64,000 nucleotides of DNA from Streptomyces sp. NBC_00078 (GCF_026343335.1 NZ_JAPELX010000001.1:372001-436000), one strand, 5' to 3'; positions 9,390-19,251 are shown, numbered from the stretch's first letter. The notes: a model not told the origin generated them from the sequence alone. Numbers and translations are program-made.

Positions 9390-11246
9390 TCAGAAGTGCG
9401 CGGCAGCCCACGCCGTCAGTTCGGACCTGGCCGCAGTGAGCAGGCCTGCCGAGGGTGTGGTGGCGCCGTTGGTCACCAGTGCGTAGTGCAGGGCGCCCGA
9501 GTCCGTGTCGGTGAGCAGGAGCCGGCGGCTGCCGGTGCCGCCCGGTTCGGGAGCCGCGGCGATCGGGGCCGACGGCGTGTACGCCGGCGGGTCGAACGCC
9601 GTGCCCAGGTCGGAGACCACCGTGGTCGACGAGGTCGGGAAGGACGCCGGAAGGTGCAGTTCGGTGGGTGCCGAGCCGCTGCCCGAGCGCCATACGAGCA
9701 GCCCGTACTGGCCCGATCCCACCAGCGTCGCCACGTTCGGCAGCGAGCTCGGCACCGGGTTCCAGGTCAGGGTCGTCGAGCCGTCTCGTGAGCGGTCCTC
9801 GTAGGTGAAGGCGAGCGTCGAACCGGCGGTGGCGCTCGGGTACACGCGGTCGAGGAGCCGGCCGTCCTGGCGCAGCGTCGGCGTGCCGGAGTCGTCGAGG
9901 CCCACGGCCGAGAGGTCCTCGTCGTTCCAGGCGTCACCGGATGTGCGGACCTTGCCGGGGTTGTCGTTCATGAGCTCGTGGTGACGCCCGCTGTAGAGGT
10001 CCCACTGCCACTGCGAACCGGACAGCACGGGGCCCGAGCCCGCCGGATTCGACCACCAACTCGCTCCCGGCACACGGGAGTCGAGCGCCTGGTACATGGC
10101 CTTGACCACGGTCGGCGCCTTGTCCGCGGCATTTCCCGACAGCGGGTGGCCGAACTCGCTGACCACGGCGGCCGTTCCCGCAGCCGAGGCGCGGTCCCGG
10201 ATCATCCCGAAGTCGGTCGCGTACTGGCCGTCGGCCGCCTTGCCCCACATGAAGATGCCGGAGATGGCCTTCTGGTCGTAGAAGTGCGTGTTGAAGACAT
10301 ACCGCGGACCGAGCGTGCCCGCGTCCAGGAGACCACCCTGCTGCTTCTGGAAGTCGATGTTGGCGTTCCAGAAGAGGTTGGGTTCGACGAGGGCCGGCTT
10401 GTCCTGCCAGCCCGCCGCGTCCATCCGGGCCCGGAACTTCACGTAGAAGGGCCACAGCAGGTTCTGTTCCCAGGTGCGGCTGGTCTGGCCCGGGTCGTAG
10501 CTGCCCGCATGGGGCTCGTTGTACGGGTCGAAGCCCACCACGCCGGCGAACTCCGCATCGCTGAGGTGCTGTCCGACGTACGCCATGGCCTTCTGCGCGG
10601 TGTCGAGAAAGGAGTCCTGCAGACCGTAGGTGTTGTGCCAGAAGTCGTGCTGCGCCTTGGTCACGGCCTGGTTCTGGGTGATGTTCTGACCCCAGAAGAG
10701 GCAGACGCCACAGGACTCCTGCGGGTAACCCCCAAGGTTCACCGCCCATTCGGGTGCGCCGTCGCCCGTGTACCAGCTGCCGGAGTTGAAGAGGTGGCGG
10801 GAGTAGAGGTCCTGGTGGAAGTCGGGGTAGACGCGGATGCCGGCGTCGAGGAAGGCCCGCATCTGGGCGGTGGCGGCGGCGAGGTAGGTCGTGTCGACCG
10901 CGCCGCGGGTGGGTTCGGTGTGGGCCCAGGACAGCAGGAAGCGGACCGAGTTGCCGCCACCGAGGGCGCGCAGCGCGGTCGCGGACTTCTTCGCGTCGGC
11001 CACCGAGGCGAACGGCAGGCCGCTGTTCTCCTCCAGCTTGGTCTCGCCGGAGACGTTGTACCCGCGCAGCACGACCTCGCGGCCGTGGCCGTCGACGAAG
11101 TGGCCGTTGTGCACGGTGAGCGGCGTTTCGTCGAACCAGAGAGAGTCGGGAAGGGTCGCGGCGGTGGCGGACGGCACGCCCGCCACCGTCAAAGATCCGA
11201 AGAGGACAACCAGAACAACGAGCAGACGTGCCCGGATATTCGGCAT
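9390..11246 (-). CDS. Secreted GH5 glycoside hydrolase, endoglycoceramidase-like
   Basis: The start is set at the ATG at 11246 (MPNIRARLL); a GTG two codons upstream is an alternative, and neither has a strong ribosome site. A signal peptide covers about residues 1-32. The catalytic barrel has the GH5 acid/base in FDPYNEPHAG and the nucleophile in VVSEFGHPLSG, with RFLLSWAHTEP and YPDFHQD at the expected earlier strands. The layout resembles endoglycoceramidase-type enzymes, which release glycans from glycolipids. A C-terminal beta-sandwich (about residues 460-618) completes it. Plant or fungal glycolipid or a beta-glycoside could be the substrate. Confidence 0.87.
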   Translation of the reverse strand: MPNIRARLLVVLVVLFGSLTVAGVPSATAATLPDSLWFDETPLTVHNGHFVDGHGREVVLRGYNVSGETKLEENSGLPFASVADAKKSATALRALGGGNSVRFLLSWAHTEPTRGAVDTTYLAAATAQMRAFLDAGIRVYPDFHQDLYSRHLFNSGSWYTGDGAPEWAVNLGGYPQESCGVCLFWGQNITQNQAVTKAQHDFWHNTYGLQDSFLDTAQKAMAYVGQHLSDAEFAGVVGFDPYNEPHAGSYDPGQTSRTWEQNLLWPFYVKFRARMDAAGWQDKPALVEPNLFWNANIDFQKQQGGLLDAGTLGPRYVFNTHFYDQKAISGIFMWGKAADGQYATDFGMIRDRASAAGTAAVVSEFGHPLSGNAADKAPTVVKAMYQALDSRVPGASWWSNPAGSGPVLSGSQWQWDLYSGRHHELMNDNPGKVRTSGDAWNDEDLSAVGLDDSGTPTLRQDGRLLDRVYPSATAGSTLAFTYEDRSRDGSTTLTWNPVPSSLPNVATLVGSGQYGLLVWRSGSGSAPTELHLPASFPTSSTTVVSDLGTAFDPPAYTPSAPIAAAPEPGGTGSRRLLLTDTDSGALHYALVTNGATTPSAGLLTAARSELTAWAAAHF

Positions 11247-11339
11247 GTCCACTACAGTCCGTTGAATTCCGGACAGCGTCAATACTTCTGACTTTTGAGT
11301 AAGTTTCAGGTTTCTTGGGCACGTCCTCTCTCTGCCGCC

Positions 11340-13313
11340 TCAACTCCCCACTCGACGCGTCACGTTCAACAGGTACTCCTTGCGGTTGAGGGGGTTGTGG
11401 TCGGTGCGGGGACGTTCGGGAACCGTTCCGTAGGTGATCGGTGCGTGGTGGTCGAAGGCGGTCTCCAACTCGCCTTCGCCGCGCGTGAGTCCGGGCAGCC
11501 GCTGCTCCAGTTCGTGCACCCGGCCCGCCGGGACGGCACCCTCCAGCAGGCAGTCGGCACCCCGCGTCCCTGTCGTCTGCGGTACGGCCCGCAGCGCGGC
11601 CAGCACCGGGAGCAGGGCGCCGAGGGTGTCGGCCGGGGCCTCGATCCGGAAGCGGTGCATCGGCTCGTACACCCGCACGCCCGCCCGGCGCAGCGCCTCG
11701 GCCAGGACCAGCGGCGTCACCCCGCGGAAGTCAGCGCCGGTGCTCGACATGCTCTTGTCGAAGCCCTGGTGGGCGTGGCTCTGCCGGGGCGAGTAGCCGG
11801 AGTGGGTCATGGTGACGACGCAGTCGGTGACCTGCCAGCCGTGCAGACCCTGGCCGAGGGTTTCGCGGACGGTGTCCTCGACGGCCTTGAAGAAGGCGTA
11901 CGGCATCGAGCCGAGTTCCACCTCCAGCCGGAAGTCCACGCCCGAGCCGGTCGGCGCGGGCTCGACGCGCAGGCCGACGGTGGCGAGGAACGGGTTCGGG
12001 TCCTTCTTGTTGTACTCGACGGCCGCCCCGGAGCCGGACAGCCGCTCGATGCAGATCGTCGTGGTCTCCCGGAAGGTGACGTCCAGCCCGAACTCCTCGG
12101 CGAGCGTGGCCTGGACGACCTCCTTCTGCACCTCGCCGTACAGGGAGACGGCGGTCTCCTGACGCACCTCGTCGTGGCGCAGGTCGATGAGCGGATCCTG
12201 TTCGGCGAGCCGGGTCAGCGCGAGATGGAGCTTCCCCCGGTCCACGCCCGGGCCCGGCACCACCACCGTCTCCAGCGTCGGCGGGGCGAAGAAGCGCCCG
12301 TACGCCTTGCGGGGTTCGCCGATCGCGTCGCCGATCCTGATGTCGGTCAGGCCCCACAGCCTGGCGATCCGGCCGGCGGGGACCGCATCGGCCCGGACAT
12401 CGCCGCCGTGGTCGAAGACGCCGATCGCGGTGACCCTGCCCTTCTGGCCGGCGTCGCCGAAGGGGACCCGGTCGCGGGTGCGCAGGGTGCCGGAGAACAT
12501 CCGGGCGTACGCCACCTTCTCCCCCGCCGGGCCGCGGTCGACCTTGAAGACGGTGCCCGAGACCGGTCCGCCGGGGTCGCCGTCCGCAGGCGGCAGGAGT
12601 TCCTTGATGCCGGTCACCAGTGCGTCCACGCCCGCGCCCGTGATGGCCGAGCCGAAGTAGACGGGGTGGACCTGGGCCTGGCGGGTCTGGGCGGTCAGGG
12701 CCGTACGCACAGTGGTGTGTGACATGGCACCACCCTCCACGCAGGCGGCCAGCAGATCGTCGTCATGGTCCGCCAGGACGTCGGGGGCGGTCGGCGCGAG
12801 GCCCGGCGTGAAGCGGGCGTCGGGCGTACCCGGCCCTGCGGTCGTCCCCATCGGCACGACCGCAGGGGTGAGCCGCGCGGAGATCGCGCGCAGGACAGCG
12901 TCGGGGCGGGCGCCTCCGCGGTCGATCTTGTTGACGAACAGAAGAGTCGGGATGCGCAGCCGCTGCAGGGTCCGCATCAGGACCCGCGTCTGCGCCTGGA
13001 CGCCCTCGACCGCCGAGACGACCAGTACGGCGCCGTCGAGTACGCCGAGCACCCGCTCCACCTCCGCGATGAAGTCCGGGTGGCCGGGGGTGTCGATGAG
13101 GTTGACCGTCACGTCGTCGATCGGGAACGAGACGACGGCGGACTTGATGGTGATGCCGCGCTGCCGCTCCAGCGCGAGGGTGTCGGTCCGGGTGTTCCCG
13201 TCGTCGACACGGCCGATCTCGTCGATCACGCCGACCGAGTGCAGCAGCCGTTCGGTCAGGCTGGTCTTACCTGCGTCGACGTGCGCAAGGATGCCGAGGT
13301 TGAGCACATGCAC
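11340..13313 (-). CDS. otrA: OtrA/TetM-type ribosomal protection GTPase
   Basis: The 657-residue protein is an EF-G-like GTPase. It has the P-loop AHVDAGKTSLTERLL, the switch DTPGHPDF and the NKID specificity motif. The C-terminal half has EF-G domains III to V (for example THSGYSPRQSHAHQGFDKSM), as in tetracycline ribosomal protection proteins. The GTG start gives MHVLNLGILAHVDAG, aligning with the usual MNKLNLGILAHVDAG. It should dislodge tetracyclines from the ribosome. A DHA2 pump lies 267 bases upstream on the same strand, so the two may form a resistance pair. A housekeeping EF-G paralogue without drug specificity remains possible. Confidence 0.88.
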   Translation of the reverse strand: MHVLNLGILAHVDAGKTSLTERLLHSVGVIDEIGRVDDGNTRTDTLALERQRGITIKSAVVSFPIDDVTVNLIDTPGHPDFIAEVERVLGVLDGAVLVVSAVEGVQAQTRVLMRTLQRLRIPTLLFVNKIDRGGARPDAVLRAISARLTPAVVPMGTTAGPGTPDARFTPGLAPTAPDVLADHDDDLLAACVEGGAMSHTTVRTALTAQTRQAQVHPVYFGSAITGAGVDALVTGIKELLPPADGDPGGPVSGTVFKVDRGPAGEKVAYARMFSGTLRTRDRVPFGDAGQKGRVTAIGVFDHGGDVRADAVPAGRIARLWGLTDIRIGDAIGEPRKAYGRFFAPPTLETVVVPGPGVDRGKLHLALTRLAEQDPLIDLRHDEVRQETAVSLYGEVQKEVVQATLAEEFGLDVTFRETTTICIERLSGSGAAVEYNKKDPNPFLATVGLRVEPAPTGSGVDFRLEVELGSMPYAFFKAVEDTVRETLGQGLHGWQVTDCVVTMTHSGYSPRQSHAHQGFDKSMSSTGADFRGVTPLVLAEALRRAGVRVYEPMHRFRIEAPADTLGALLPVLAALRAVPQTTGTRGADCLLEGAVPAGRVHELEQRLPGLTRGEGELETAFDHHAPITYGTVPERPRTDHNPLNRKEYLLNVTRRVGS

Positions 13314-13580
13314 GAAGCGTCATGTCCTTCGAAGAGGGGGCGTTTCCTTTCTGGCGGGACATGAACGGTGCGCGCATTGCTGCTCCCGGACGGTGCGGTG
13401 ACAAGACATGGGAAGTGCAGCAGGCCGGTGGTCACGAGGCAACGGATTAACGCTCAACCAATGCCCCCGCTGCTCTCGCACCCTTCCAGGAGCGGTCCCA
13501 GAGTGACGTACATCAGGTGCATGCAGCGGCCCGGATCCTATGGAGCCATGCATGTCGCGGACCGGTCCCTGACACGCCTT

Positions 13581-15032
13581 TCACACTGACGCCCGCTGTT
13601 CCCTTCGCTTCCCGCCGCCTGGACGCAGGGCGCCCGGCAACAGGAGCAGCGCGAGCACCGCGCCCGTCGCGTACAGGCCCGCGGCTCCGAGCGCGACGAC
13701 ATGGAAGCCCCGTACGAGACTCTTCGCGTCGGTGGGCTGTCCGGCGATCGCTCCCGCCACCGCGATACCTATCGCACCGCCGGTCTGACGTGCGGTGTTG
13801 TTCATCGCGGAGGCCAGTCCTGCGCGTTCGGCGGGGACGGCCGCGATGGCCGCGGCGACGACGGCCGGGGTCAGCAGTCCCATGCCGGTGCCCCACAACA
13901 GGAACGCTGACAGCATGACCGGATACGGGGAGTGCGGCGCGGCCAGGACCAGGAGCGCGAGCCCTGCCGCGGCGACGAGCAGACCCGCGGCGGCCGGGAG
14001 GCGTGATCCGATCCGGCTGGTGATGCGCCCGCCGAACGGCGCGATGACCACGAGCGGCGCGAACAGCGGGATCACCGCCGCGCCCGCGAGCAGCGCCGAG
14101 CGGTCCTGGACCGACTGCAGGAACAGCATCAGCACGAACAGTGTGCCGAGCGTGCCCATGTTCATGATCCCGGCCACCACGTTCGCCGCGTCGAAAGCGG
14201 GTCGCCGCAGCAGAGTGGGGGGCAGCATCGCGTCGTCCCCGCGGCGCAGTTCGGCCACGACCAGTGCCGGCACCGCCAGGACGGCGAGTATCACGGCCGT
14301 GAGCACCTGCGATGTGGCGGCGCCCGAGCGTCCGCCCTCGATGAAGGCGTACGTCGTCGCCAGCAGCACCAGGCTGCCGAGCAGCACTCCGGGCAGGTCC
14401 AGACGCCGGGACTGCGCCTGACTGCTCTCCGGCACGATCGCTGCGGCCCACACCAGGGCCACCAGCACGATCGGCACGTTCAGCAGGAAGATCGCCCGCC
14501 AGCCGAGGCCGTCGACGAGTGCGCCGCCGAGCAGCGGGCCGGCCGGGAGGGCAAGACTTCCGATACCGGCCCAGAGGCCGATCGCCCGCGCGCGTGCCGC
14601 TCTGTCGGGGAAGGCGCGGCTGATGACGGCCAGGGTGCCCGGCAGCAGCAGGGCCGCGCCCACGCCCTGGAGCACCCTGGCGGCGACCAGGACGGGCAGG
14701 TCCGGGGCGACTCCGCAGGCCAGCGAGCCCACGCCGAAGACGACGAGTCCGTACAGCACCACCCGCCGGTGTCCGTACAGGTCGCCGACCGTCCCGCTGG
14801 TCAGCATGAGGGCGGCGAGTGCCAGCGCATAGCCGTCGACCACCCACTGGAGGCCGCCGACGTCGGCGTCCAGGCCCGAACCGATGGCGGGCAGCGCGAC
14901 GTTGACGATGGTGACGTCGAGCAGCACCAGGAAGTACCCGGTGCACATGACGAGCAGAACGGTGCGCGGTGAGCCCTCGTGCCGTGCGGGGCTCACCGCG
15001 CGCCGCAGGAGCGTTGCCGGTGTTCCAGTCAT
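13581..15032 (-). CDS. MFS multidrug transporter, DHA2 (14-helix) type
   Basis: The ATG at 15032 has an AAGGA site just upstream and begins MTGTPATLLRR. The 483-residue membrane protein carries the DHA2 signatures LDVTIVNVALP in helix 1 and VVDGYALALAALMLTSG with GDLYGHRRV between helices 2 and 3. About 14 hydrophobic helices are visible. It should export hydrophobic drugs in exchange for protons. It lies upstream of the OtrA-type gene on the same strand; OtrB, the tetracycline pump of the oxytetracycline producer, belongs to the same superfamily. Tetracycline as substrate is inference. Confidence 0.9.
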   Translation of the reverse strand: MTGTPATLLRRAVSPARHEGSPRTVLLVMCTGYFLVLLDVTIVNVALPAIGSGLDADVGGLQWVVDGYALALAALMLTSGTVGDLYGHRRVVLYGLVVFGVGSLACGVAPDLPVLVAARVLQGVGAALLLPGTLAVISRAFPDRAARARAIGLWAGIGSLALPAGPLLGGALVDGLGWRAIFLLNVPIVLVALVWAAAIVPESSQAQSRRLDLPGVLLGSLVLLATTYAFIEGGRSGAATSQVLTAVILAVLAVPALVVAELRRGDDAMLPPTLLRRPAFDAANVVAGIMNMGTLGTLFVLMLFLQSVQDRSALLAGAAVIPLFAPLVVIAPFGGRITSRIGSRLPAAAGLLVAAAGLALLVLAAPHSPYPVMLSAFLLWGTGMGLLTPAVVAAAIAAVPAERAGLASAMNNTARQTGGAIGIAVAGAIAGQPTDAKSLVRGFHVVALGAAGLYATGAVLALLLLPGALRPGGGKRREQRASV

Positions 15033-15115
15033 GGTTCCTTGGTACCAGTGGGGTCTGACAATGCCGCCCCGTGGGAGGTGCTGCTGTGCGGCGCCACTGT
15101 CGGGTGCCCCGTCCC

Positions 15116-15634
15116 CTATCCCGAAACCGGTGGCCGTCGCACCGGCAGGCGGTGCAGCTGTACGTCCGTGAGCAGGCCGTCGGCCACGGTGGCGGTCATG
15201 TACGTGCAGTGGGGCTGACGGCGGCGGTCGGTCGGGGAACCGGGGTTCAGCAGTCGCAGGCCGCCCGGGGCGGTCGTGTCCCACGGGATGTGGCTGTGGC
15301 CGAAGACCAGCACGTCCAGGTCCGGGAACCGGGCGGCGCAGCGCGTCTCCCGGCCCGGTGCCGGGCCCGTCTCGTGCACGACCCCGAAGCGCAGTCCACC
15401 GAGGTCGGCGTACGCCACCTCGGGCAGCCGCGCACGCAGCTCGGGCCCGTCGTTGTTGCCGTACACACCGATGAGTCGGCGACAGCGGGCCACCAGCAGG
15501 TCGAAGGTGTCGGTATCGACCCAGTCCCCGGCGTGGAACACGACGTCGGCGCGCGGAAGTTCGGCGAGAAGCGGGGCGGGCAGCTCCTTGGCGCGCTTGG
15601 GGAGGTGGGTGTCGGTCGTGAGGAGAAGGCGCAC
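15116..15634 (-). CDS. YfcE/MJ0936-family metallophosphoesterase
   Basis: The 172-residue protein has the metal-binding motifs of this family in order: TTDTHL (the usual D-x-H), HAGDWVD (G-D), GNNDG (GN-D), VVHETG and VFGHSHIPW (GH-H), with NPGS near the end. These hold a dinuclear metal centre that hydrolyses phosphodiesters or phosphomonoesters. The GTG start at 15634 lies just inside the gene's first strand. It stands alone between the DHA2 pump and a MarR regulator. The substrate is unknown. Confidence 0.88.
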   Translation of the reverse strand: MRLLLTTDTHLPKRAKELPAPLLAELPRADVVFHAGDWVDTDTFDLLVARCRRLIGVYGNNDGPELRARLPEVAYADLGGLRFGVVHETGPAPGRETRCAARFPDLDVLVFGHSHIPWDTTAPGGLRLLNPGSPTDRRRQPHCTYMTATVADGLLTDVQLHRLPVRRPPVSG

Positions 15635-15827
15635 AGGGGCAGCCTAGAGAGCGCATCGGTGCAGCGGAGGAAGCGGACCGCCCGGTGCGTCGGCGAGGGC
15701 CTGCGGCCGGCCCCGCTCCACACGGGCAGACCCGGCAACGACGTGTGTGAGCGGACGCGAAGGATCTACAGACAAAGCTGTTCAGGCTGGACTGGACAGT
15801 TTGAGCTTACGATTCTACGGTGAGGGT

Positions 15828-16289
15828 ATGGACGGACCGGTCACCGACCCTCCCGGGGGCATCAGCGATTCCGCCGCGCGTGCGGCACGCGACCTGCGGG
15901 TCGTGTTCAGCCGACTGCGGCGCCGTATCAGGGAGGTCGCGGAGGACGACGAGCTCACGCCGCCGCAGGTCTCCGCGCTCACCCTGGTCGCCAAACACGG
16001 GGCTGCCACGGCCAGCGCCCTGGCCACGGCCGAGGGCGTGCGGCCGCAGTCGATGGCCACCACGCTCGCCGCACTGGACCGGCAGGGAATGATCCGGCGC
16101 AGCCCCGACCCGGACGACGGCCGCCGCCGGCTCGTCACCCTGACCGACGCGGGCCGCCGACGGGTCGAGGGCGACCGCCAGGCGCGCGAGGAATGGCTGG
16201 CCCGGGCCCTGCAGGACCGGTACACGGAGGACGAACGCCGCACGGTTCTCGACGGCCTCGCCCTGCTGGAACGGCTCACGGAGCAGTGA
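15828..16289 (+). CDS. MarR-family transcriptional regulator
   Basis: The ATG at 15828 follows a GAGGGT site and gives a 153-residue protein. The winged helix-turn-helix is at about residues 45-110: ELTPPQVSALTLVAKHG, TASALATAEGVRPQSMATT and the wing DPDDGRRRLVTLT. N- and C-terminal helices form the dimer interface. MarR proteins usually repress adjacent efflux or detoxification genes. The isochorismatase-like gene 297 bases downstream on the same strand is the nearest candidate target. Confidence 0.9.
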   Translation: MDGPVTDPPGGISDSAARAARDLRVVFSRLRRRIREVAEDDELTPPQVSALTLVAKHGAATASALATAEGVRPQSMATTLAALDRQGMIRRSPDPDDGRRRLVTLTDAGRRRVEGDRQAREEWLARALQDRYTEDERRTVLDGLALLERLTEQ

Positions 16290-16586
16290 CACCGAATCAT
16301 TCCTGCGTCGCCACGTCGCGAGGCCGGCAACTTTGTGCCGTGGGGACGGCAGCCGAGCCGGCTCGTATCGCCTCTGCCGCCGGACTGCCGCACGCCTTCA
16401 TGTTCCTCGTCACGGCGCCCGCGTCCGCCGCCGACGCGGCGCTCTGCGCCCACCGCACGGGCGCGGCAGGCCGGCCACGATCCGGCCCCGCGCATGCCTG
16501 CCGGGTCCGCGCCGCTCCTGGCGACCGACCCCCTCGACCACTCACCGAAACCGAACACACTCGCACGCTCCGGAAGGGCCTGACCC
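16290..16586. other. Non-coding stretch
   Basis: This 297-base stretch separates the MarR gene from the isochorismatase-like gene. I see no convincing frame, hairpin or inverted repeat. It probably holds the promoter of the downstream gene. Confidence 0.5.
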
Positions 16587-17171
16587 ATGACCGTCACCGC
16601 ACTCGATCCGCGCACCGCCCTCGTCGTGATCGACCTCCAGGCCGGCATCGTCGGCGCGCCCACCCAGCCGTACACCGGCGCCGAGGTCGTCACCCGTACG
16701 GCCGAACTCGCCGACGCCTTCCGTGCCCGCGACCTGCCCGTGGTGCTGGTCAGGGTCTCGTTCGCCGCGGACGGGAGCGACGCCGTCCCCGGCCGCACCC
16801 AGGCCGCCGGCCGGGGTGGCAGCCTGCCCGAGGGCTGGGACGTAGTCGTCCCCGAACTGGCCGGCCGCCCCGGCGACATCACCGTCACCAAACGCAACTG
16901 GGGTGCTTTCCACGGCACCGGCCTCGACCTCCAGCTGCGCCGCCGCGGTGTCACGCAGATCGTGCTGACGGGCATCGCCACCAGCATCGGCGTGGAGTCC
17001 ACCGCTCGCGCCGCCCACGAGCACGGCTACCACGTCACCCTCGCCACCGACGCGATGAGCGACTTGAGCTCCGAGGCACACGACCACAGCATCGAGCGGA
17101 TCTTCCCGCGTCTGGGGGAGCCGGGCACCACGGCCGAGATCCTGGAGCTGCTGGCCAAGACGCACGGCTGA
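16587..17171 (+). CDS. Isochorismatase-family hydrolase lacking the nucleophilic cysteine
   Basis: The 194-residue protein has the cysteine hydrolase fold. The catalytic Asp is in LVVIDLQAGI and the Lys in VTKRNWGAF. In the third motif, TGIATSIGVESTARAAHEHG, the position that is Cys in nicotinamidases is Gly. Loss of Cys is known in true isochorismatases such as PhzD, which act by acid-base chemistry on a vinyl ether. No isochorismate pathway is nearby. It could act on a related small molecule and may be controlled by the upstream MarR gene. Confidence 0.85.
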   Translation: MTVTALDPRTALVVIDLQAGIVGAPTQPYTGAEVVTRTAELADAFRARDLPVVLVRVSFAADGSDAVPGRTQAAGRGGSLPEGWDVVVPELAGRPGDITVTKRNWGAFHGTGLDLQLRRRGVTQIVLTGIATSIGVESTARAAHEHGYHVTLATDAMSDLSSEAHDHSIERIFPRLGEPGTTAEILELLAKTHG

Positions 17172-17288
17172 TCCGGCCGCCGGGGACACCGCAGGGCCGC
17201 CCGGAGTGGGACGAAGCTCCCTGCGGAGATAGCATCTGGCCACCGCACCCACACATACGGCGAGCGACCCGAGGGGGCTCGGAGCCCG

Positions 17289-19247
17289 ATGCCGGTCAAG
17301 GTCAGCGTCATCGTCCCCGTCTACAACCCGGGGCCCTACATCGAGGACTGCGTCACCTCGTTGCTCAAGCAGTCCCTGCCACGCGACGAATACGAAGTGA
17401 TCTTCGTCGACGACGGCTCCACCGACCAGGCCCCGGCCCGGCTCGACGCGCTCGCCGCGGAAGAGCCCCGGGTCCGGGTCTTCCACCAGGAGAACTCCGG
17501 CTGGTCGGGCAAGCCCCGTAACGTCGGCATCGCCGCCTCCCAGGGCGAGTACGTCATGTTCGTCGACAACGACGACCACCTCGGCGTCGAGGCCCTGGAG
17601 CGGATGTACGAGTACGGCGTGGCCAACGGCGCAGATGTCGTCGTCGGCAAGATGGCCGGCCAGGGCCGCGCGGTCCCGGTGGAGCTGTTCCGCCGCAACC
17701 GGCCGCGAGCGAGCGTGGCGGACGCCCCGCTCATCGACAGCCTCACCCCGCACAAGATGTTCCGCAGGGCCTTCCTCGACGAGATCGGCCTGCGCTTCCC
17801 CGAAGGCAGGCGGCGGCTGGAGGACCACGTCTTCGTGACGGAGGCGTATCTGCGCGCGGCCAACGTCTCCGTGATCGGCGACTACGTCTGCTACTACCAC
17901 GTCCGCCGGGACGACTCCTCCAACGCGGGCTTCCAACGCTTCGACCCCGTCGGGTACTTCAAGAACCTGCGGGAGGCGCTGGACGTCGTCGAGCAGTACA
18001 CCGAGCCGGGCGCGGTGCGCGACAGCCTCTACCGCCGATGGCTGCGCGTCGAGATGGTGGAGCGGATGCGCGGCCGGCGCCTCCTCAGCAAGCCGGACGA
18101 CTACCGGCGCAAGCAGTTCGAGGAGATCCACCGCGTCGTCGCCGAGCGCTTCGGCCCCGGTGTCGTCGCCGGGCTGCTGCCGACGCAGCAGGTCGTGGCC
18201 GCGCTGATCGCCGCCGAACGGTACGACGACGTCGTGGCCTTCGCCGAGTGGGAGGTCGGGCTCACCCTGTCGGCCCGGCCCGGCACCGTCGAGTGGCGGG
18301 ACGGGGCGCTGCGCATCGACTTCAGCGCCGAGTTCACCGCGGACGGTTCGCCGCTGACGTTCCCCGGCGGCGGGGTCCAGACCTCGCTGGACGGCCCGCC
18401 CGAGAACATCGCGGCCGCGATCGCCTGTGTGGGGGCCGACACCGTGGCCCGGTTCTCTCAGGCCACCCTGGACCTGCTGGTGCGCGAACGCGCCAGCGCC
18501 GCACAGTACTTCCAGCCGGTCGAGGTCACCCGGGAGATCGTGCCGGTCGAGGACAGCGGGCGCGTGCGGCTGGTGCTGCGGGCGACGGCGACGGTCGACC
18601 CGGCGGGCGCGGTCGACGGCACACCGCTGCGCGGCGGGCTGTGGGACACGTACGCCCGTGTCAGGCTGGGCGGTTGGAGCATGGAGTCCCGCATCGGCCC
18701 CGGCCCGCGCAAGGCCCGTGCCGCCACGTCGGGCGGCGTCGTGGGCGGGCGGGTGGTCCTGCCGTACTGGACCGACCAGCACGGCAATCTCTCCTTGGAC
18801 GTCGACCGGGCGAGCAAACGCCTGGGCCTCGACCGCCTCGACCCCGCGGCCGTCGACACGGCGGGCGGCGGGCTGCGTACGCCTGTGCCGCTGCACGTGC
18901 CGGCCGACACCGCGGTACTGCTCCGGCTCACGTCGGCAAACAGGTCGGTCGACGCGCCGGGTACCCTCTCCCCCGCCGGTGACGGGGCCGTACTGGAGGC
19001 CACTCTGTCCGTCTCCGACCTCAGGGACGCGACCTGGCGGACCGCCCTGTGCCCGGCTCCGAAGGCCGACGAGCCACGCTTCCTCCCGCTGCCGCTCGCC
19101 CTGCGTGCGGACACCACCTCGGTCCAGGTGGTACGGACCCGCAGGCCCTCGGCTCTGCGACGAGTGGCCCGCAGGGCGCGGCGCTCGCTCGCCGCGGTCC
19201 TCGGCCGGCGCACGGCGTCCCGGTCCGCCAGGACTCCAAAGGCGTGA
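17289..19247 (+). CDS. GT2-family glycosyltransferase with a long C-terminal module
   Basis: The 652-residue protein starts at an ATG behind CGGAG. The first 230 residues are a GT-A domain: VSVIVPVYNPGPYIEDC, IFVDDGSTDQ and FVDNDDHLG, the last holding the metal-binding DxD. The remaining 400 residues have a helical segment and a beta-rich module (about 330-600) of unknown role, with a basic C-terminus. Two-part GT2 enzymes of this kind build wall teichoic or teichuronic-type polymers at the membrane. The gene is followed directly by the rmlC remnant and converges on rml and methyltransferase genes, which supports a cell-surface glycan role. Confidence 0.86.
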   Translation: MPVKVSVIVPVYNPGPYIEDCVTSLLKQSLPRDEYEVIFVDDGSTDQAPARLDALAAEEPRVRVFHQENSGWSGKPRNVGIAASQGEYVMFVDNDDHLGVEALERMYEYGVANGADVVVGKMAGQGRAVPVELFRRNRPRASVADAPLIDSLTPHKMFRRAFLDEIGLRFPEGRRRLEDHVFVTEAYLRAANVSVIGDYVCYYHVRRDDSSNAGFQRFDPVGYFKNLREALDVVEQYTEPGAVRDSLYRRWLRVEMVERMRGRRLLSKPDDYRRKQFEEIHRVVAERFGPGVVAGLLPTQQVVAALIAAERYDDVVAFAEWEVGLTLSARPGTVEWRDGALRIDFSAEFTADGSPLTFPGGGVQTSLDGPPENIAAAIACVGADTVARFSQATLDLLVRERASAAQYFQPVEVTREIVPVEDSGRVRLVLRATATVDPAGAVDGTPLRGGLWDTYARVRLGGWSMESRIGPGPRKARAATSGGVVGGRVVLPYWTDQHGNLSLDVDRASKRLGLDRLDPAAVDTAGGGLRTPVPLHVPADTAVLLRLTSANRSVDAPGTLSPAGDGAVLEATLSVSDLRDATWRTALCPAPKADEPRFLPLPLALRADTTSVQVVRTRRPSALRRVARRARRSLAAVLGRRTASRSARTPKA

Positions 19248-19251
19248 CGGC

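Noticed and set aside
13320..13553. 77-codon frame just upstream of otrA as a leader peptide for attenuation
   Set aside because: tet(M)-type attenuation is known, but this frame has no ribosome site, no drug-related motif and no clear alternative hairpins.
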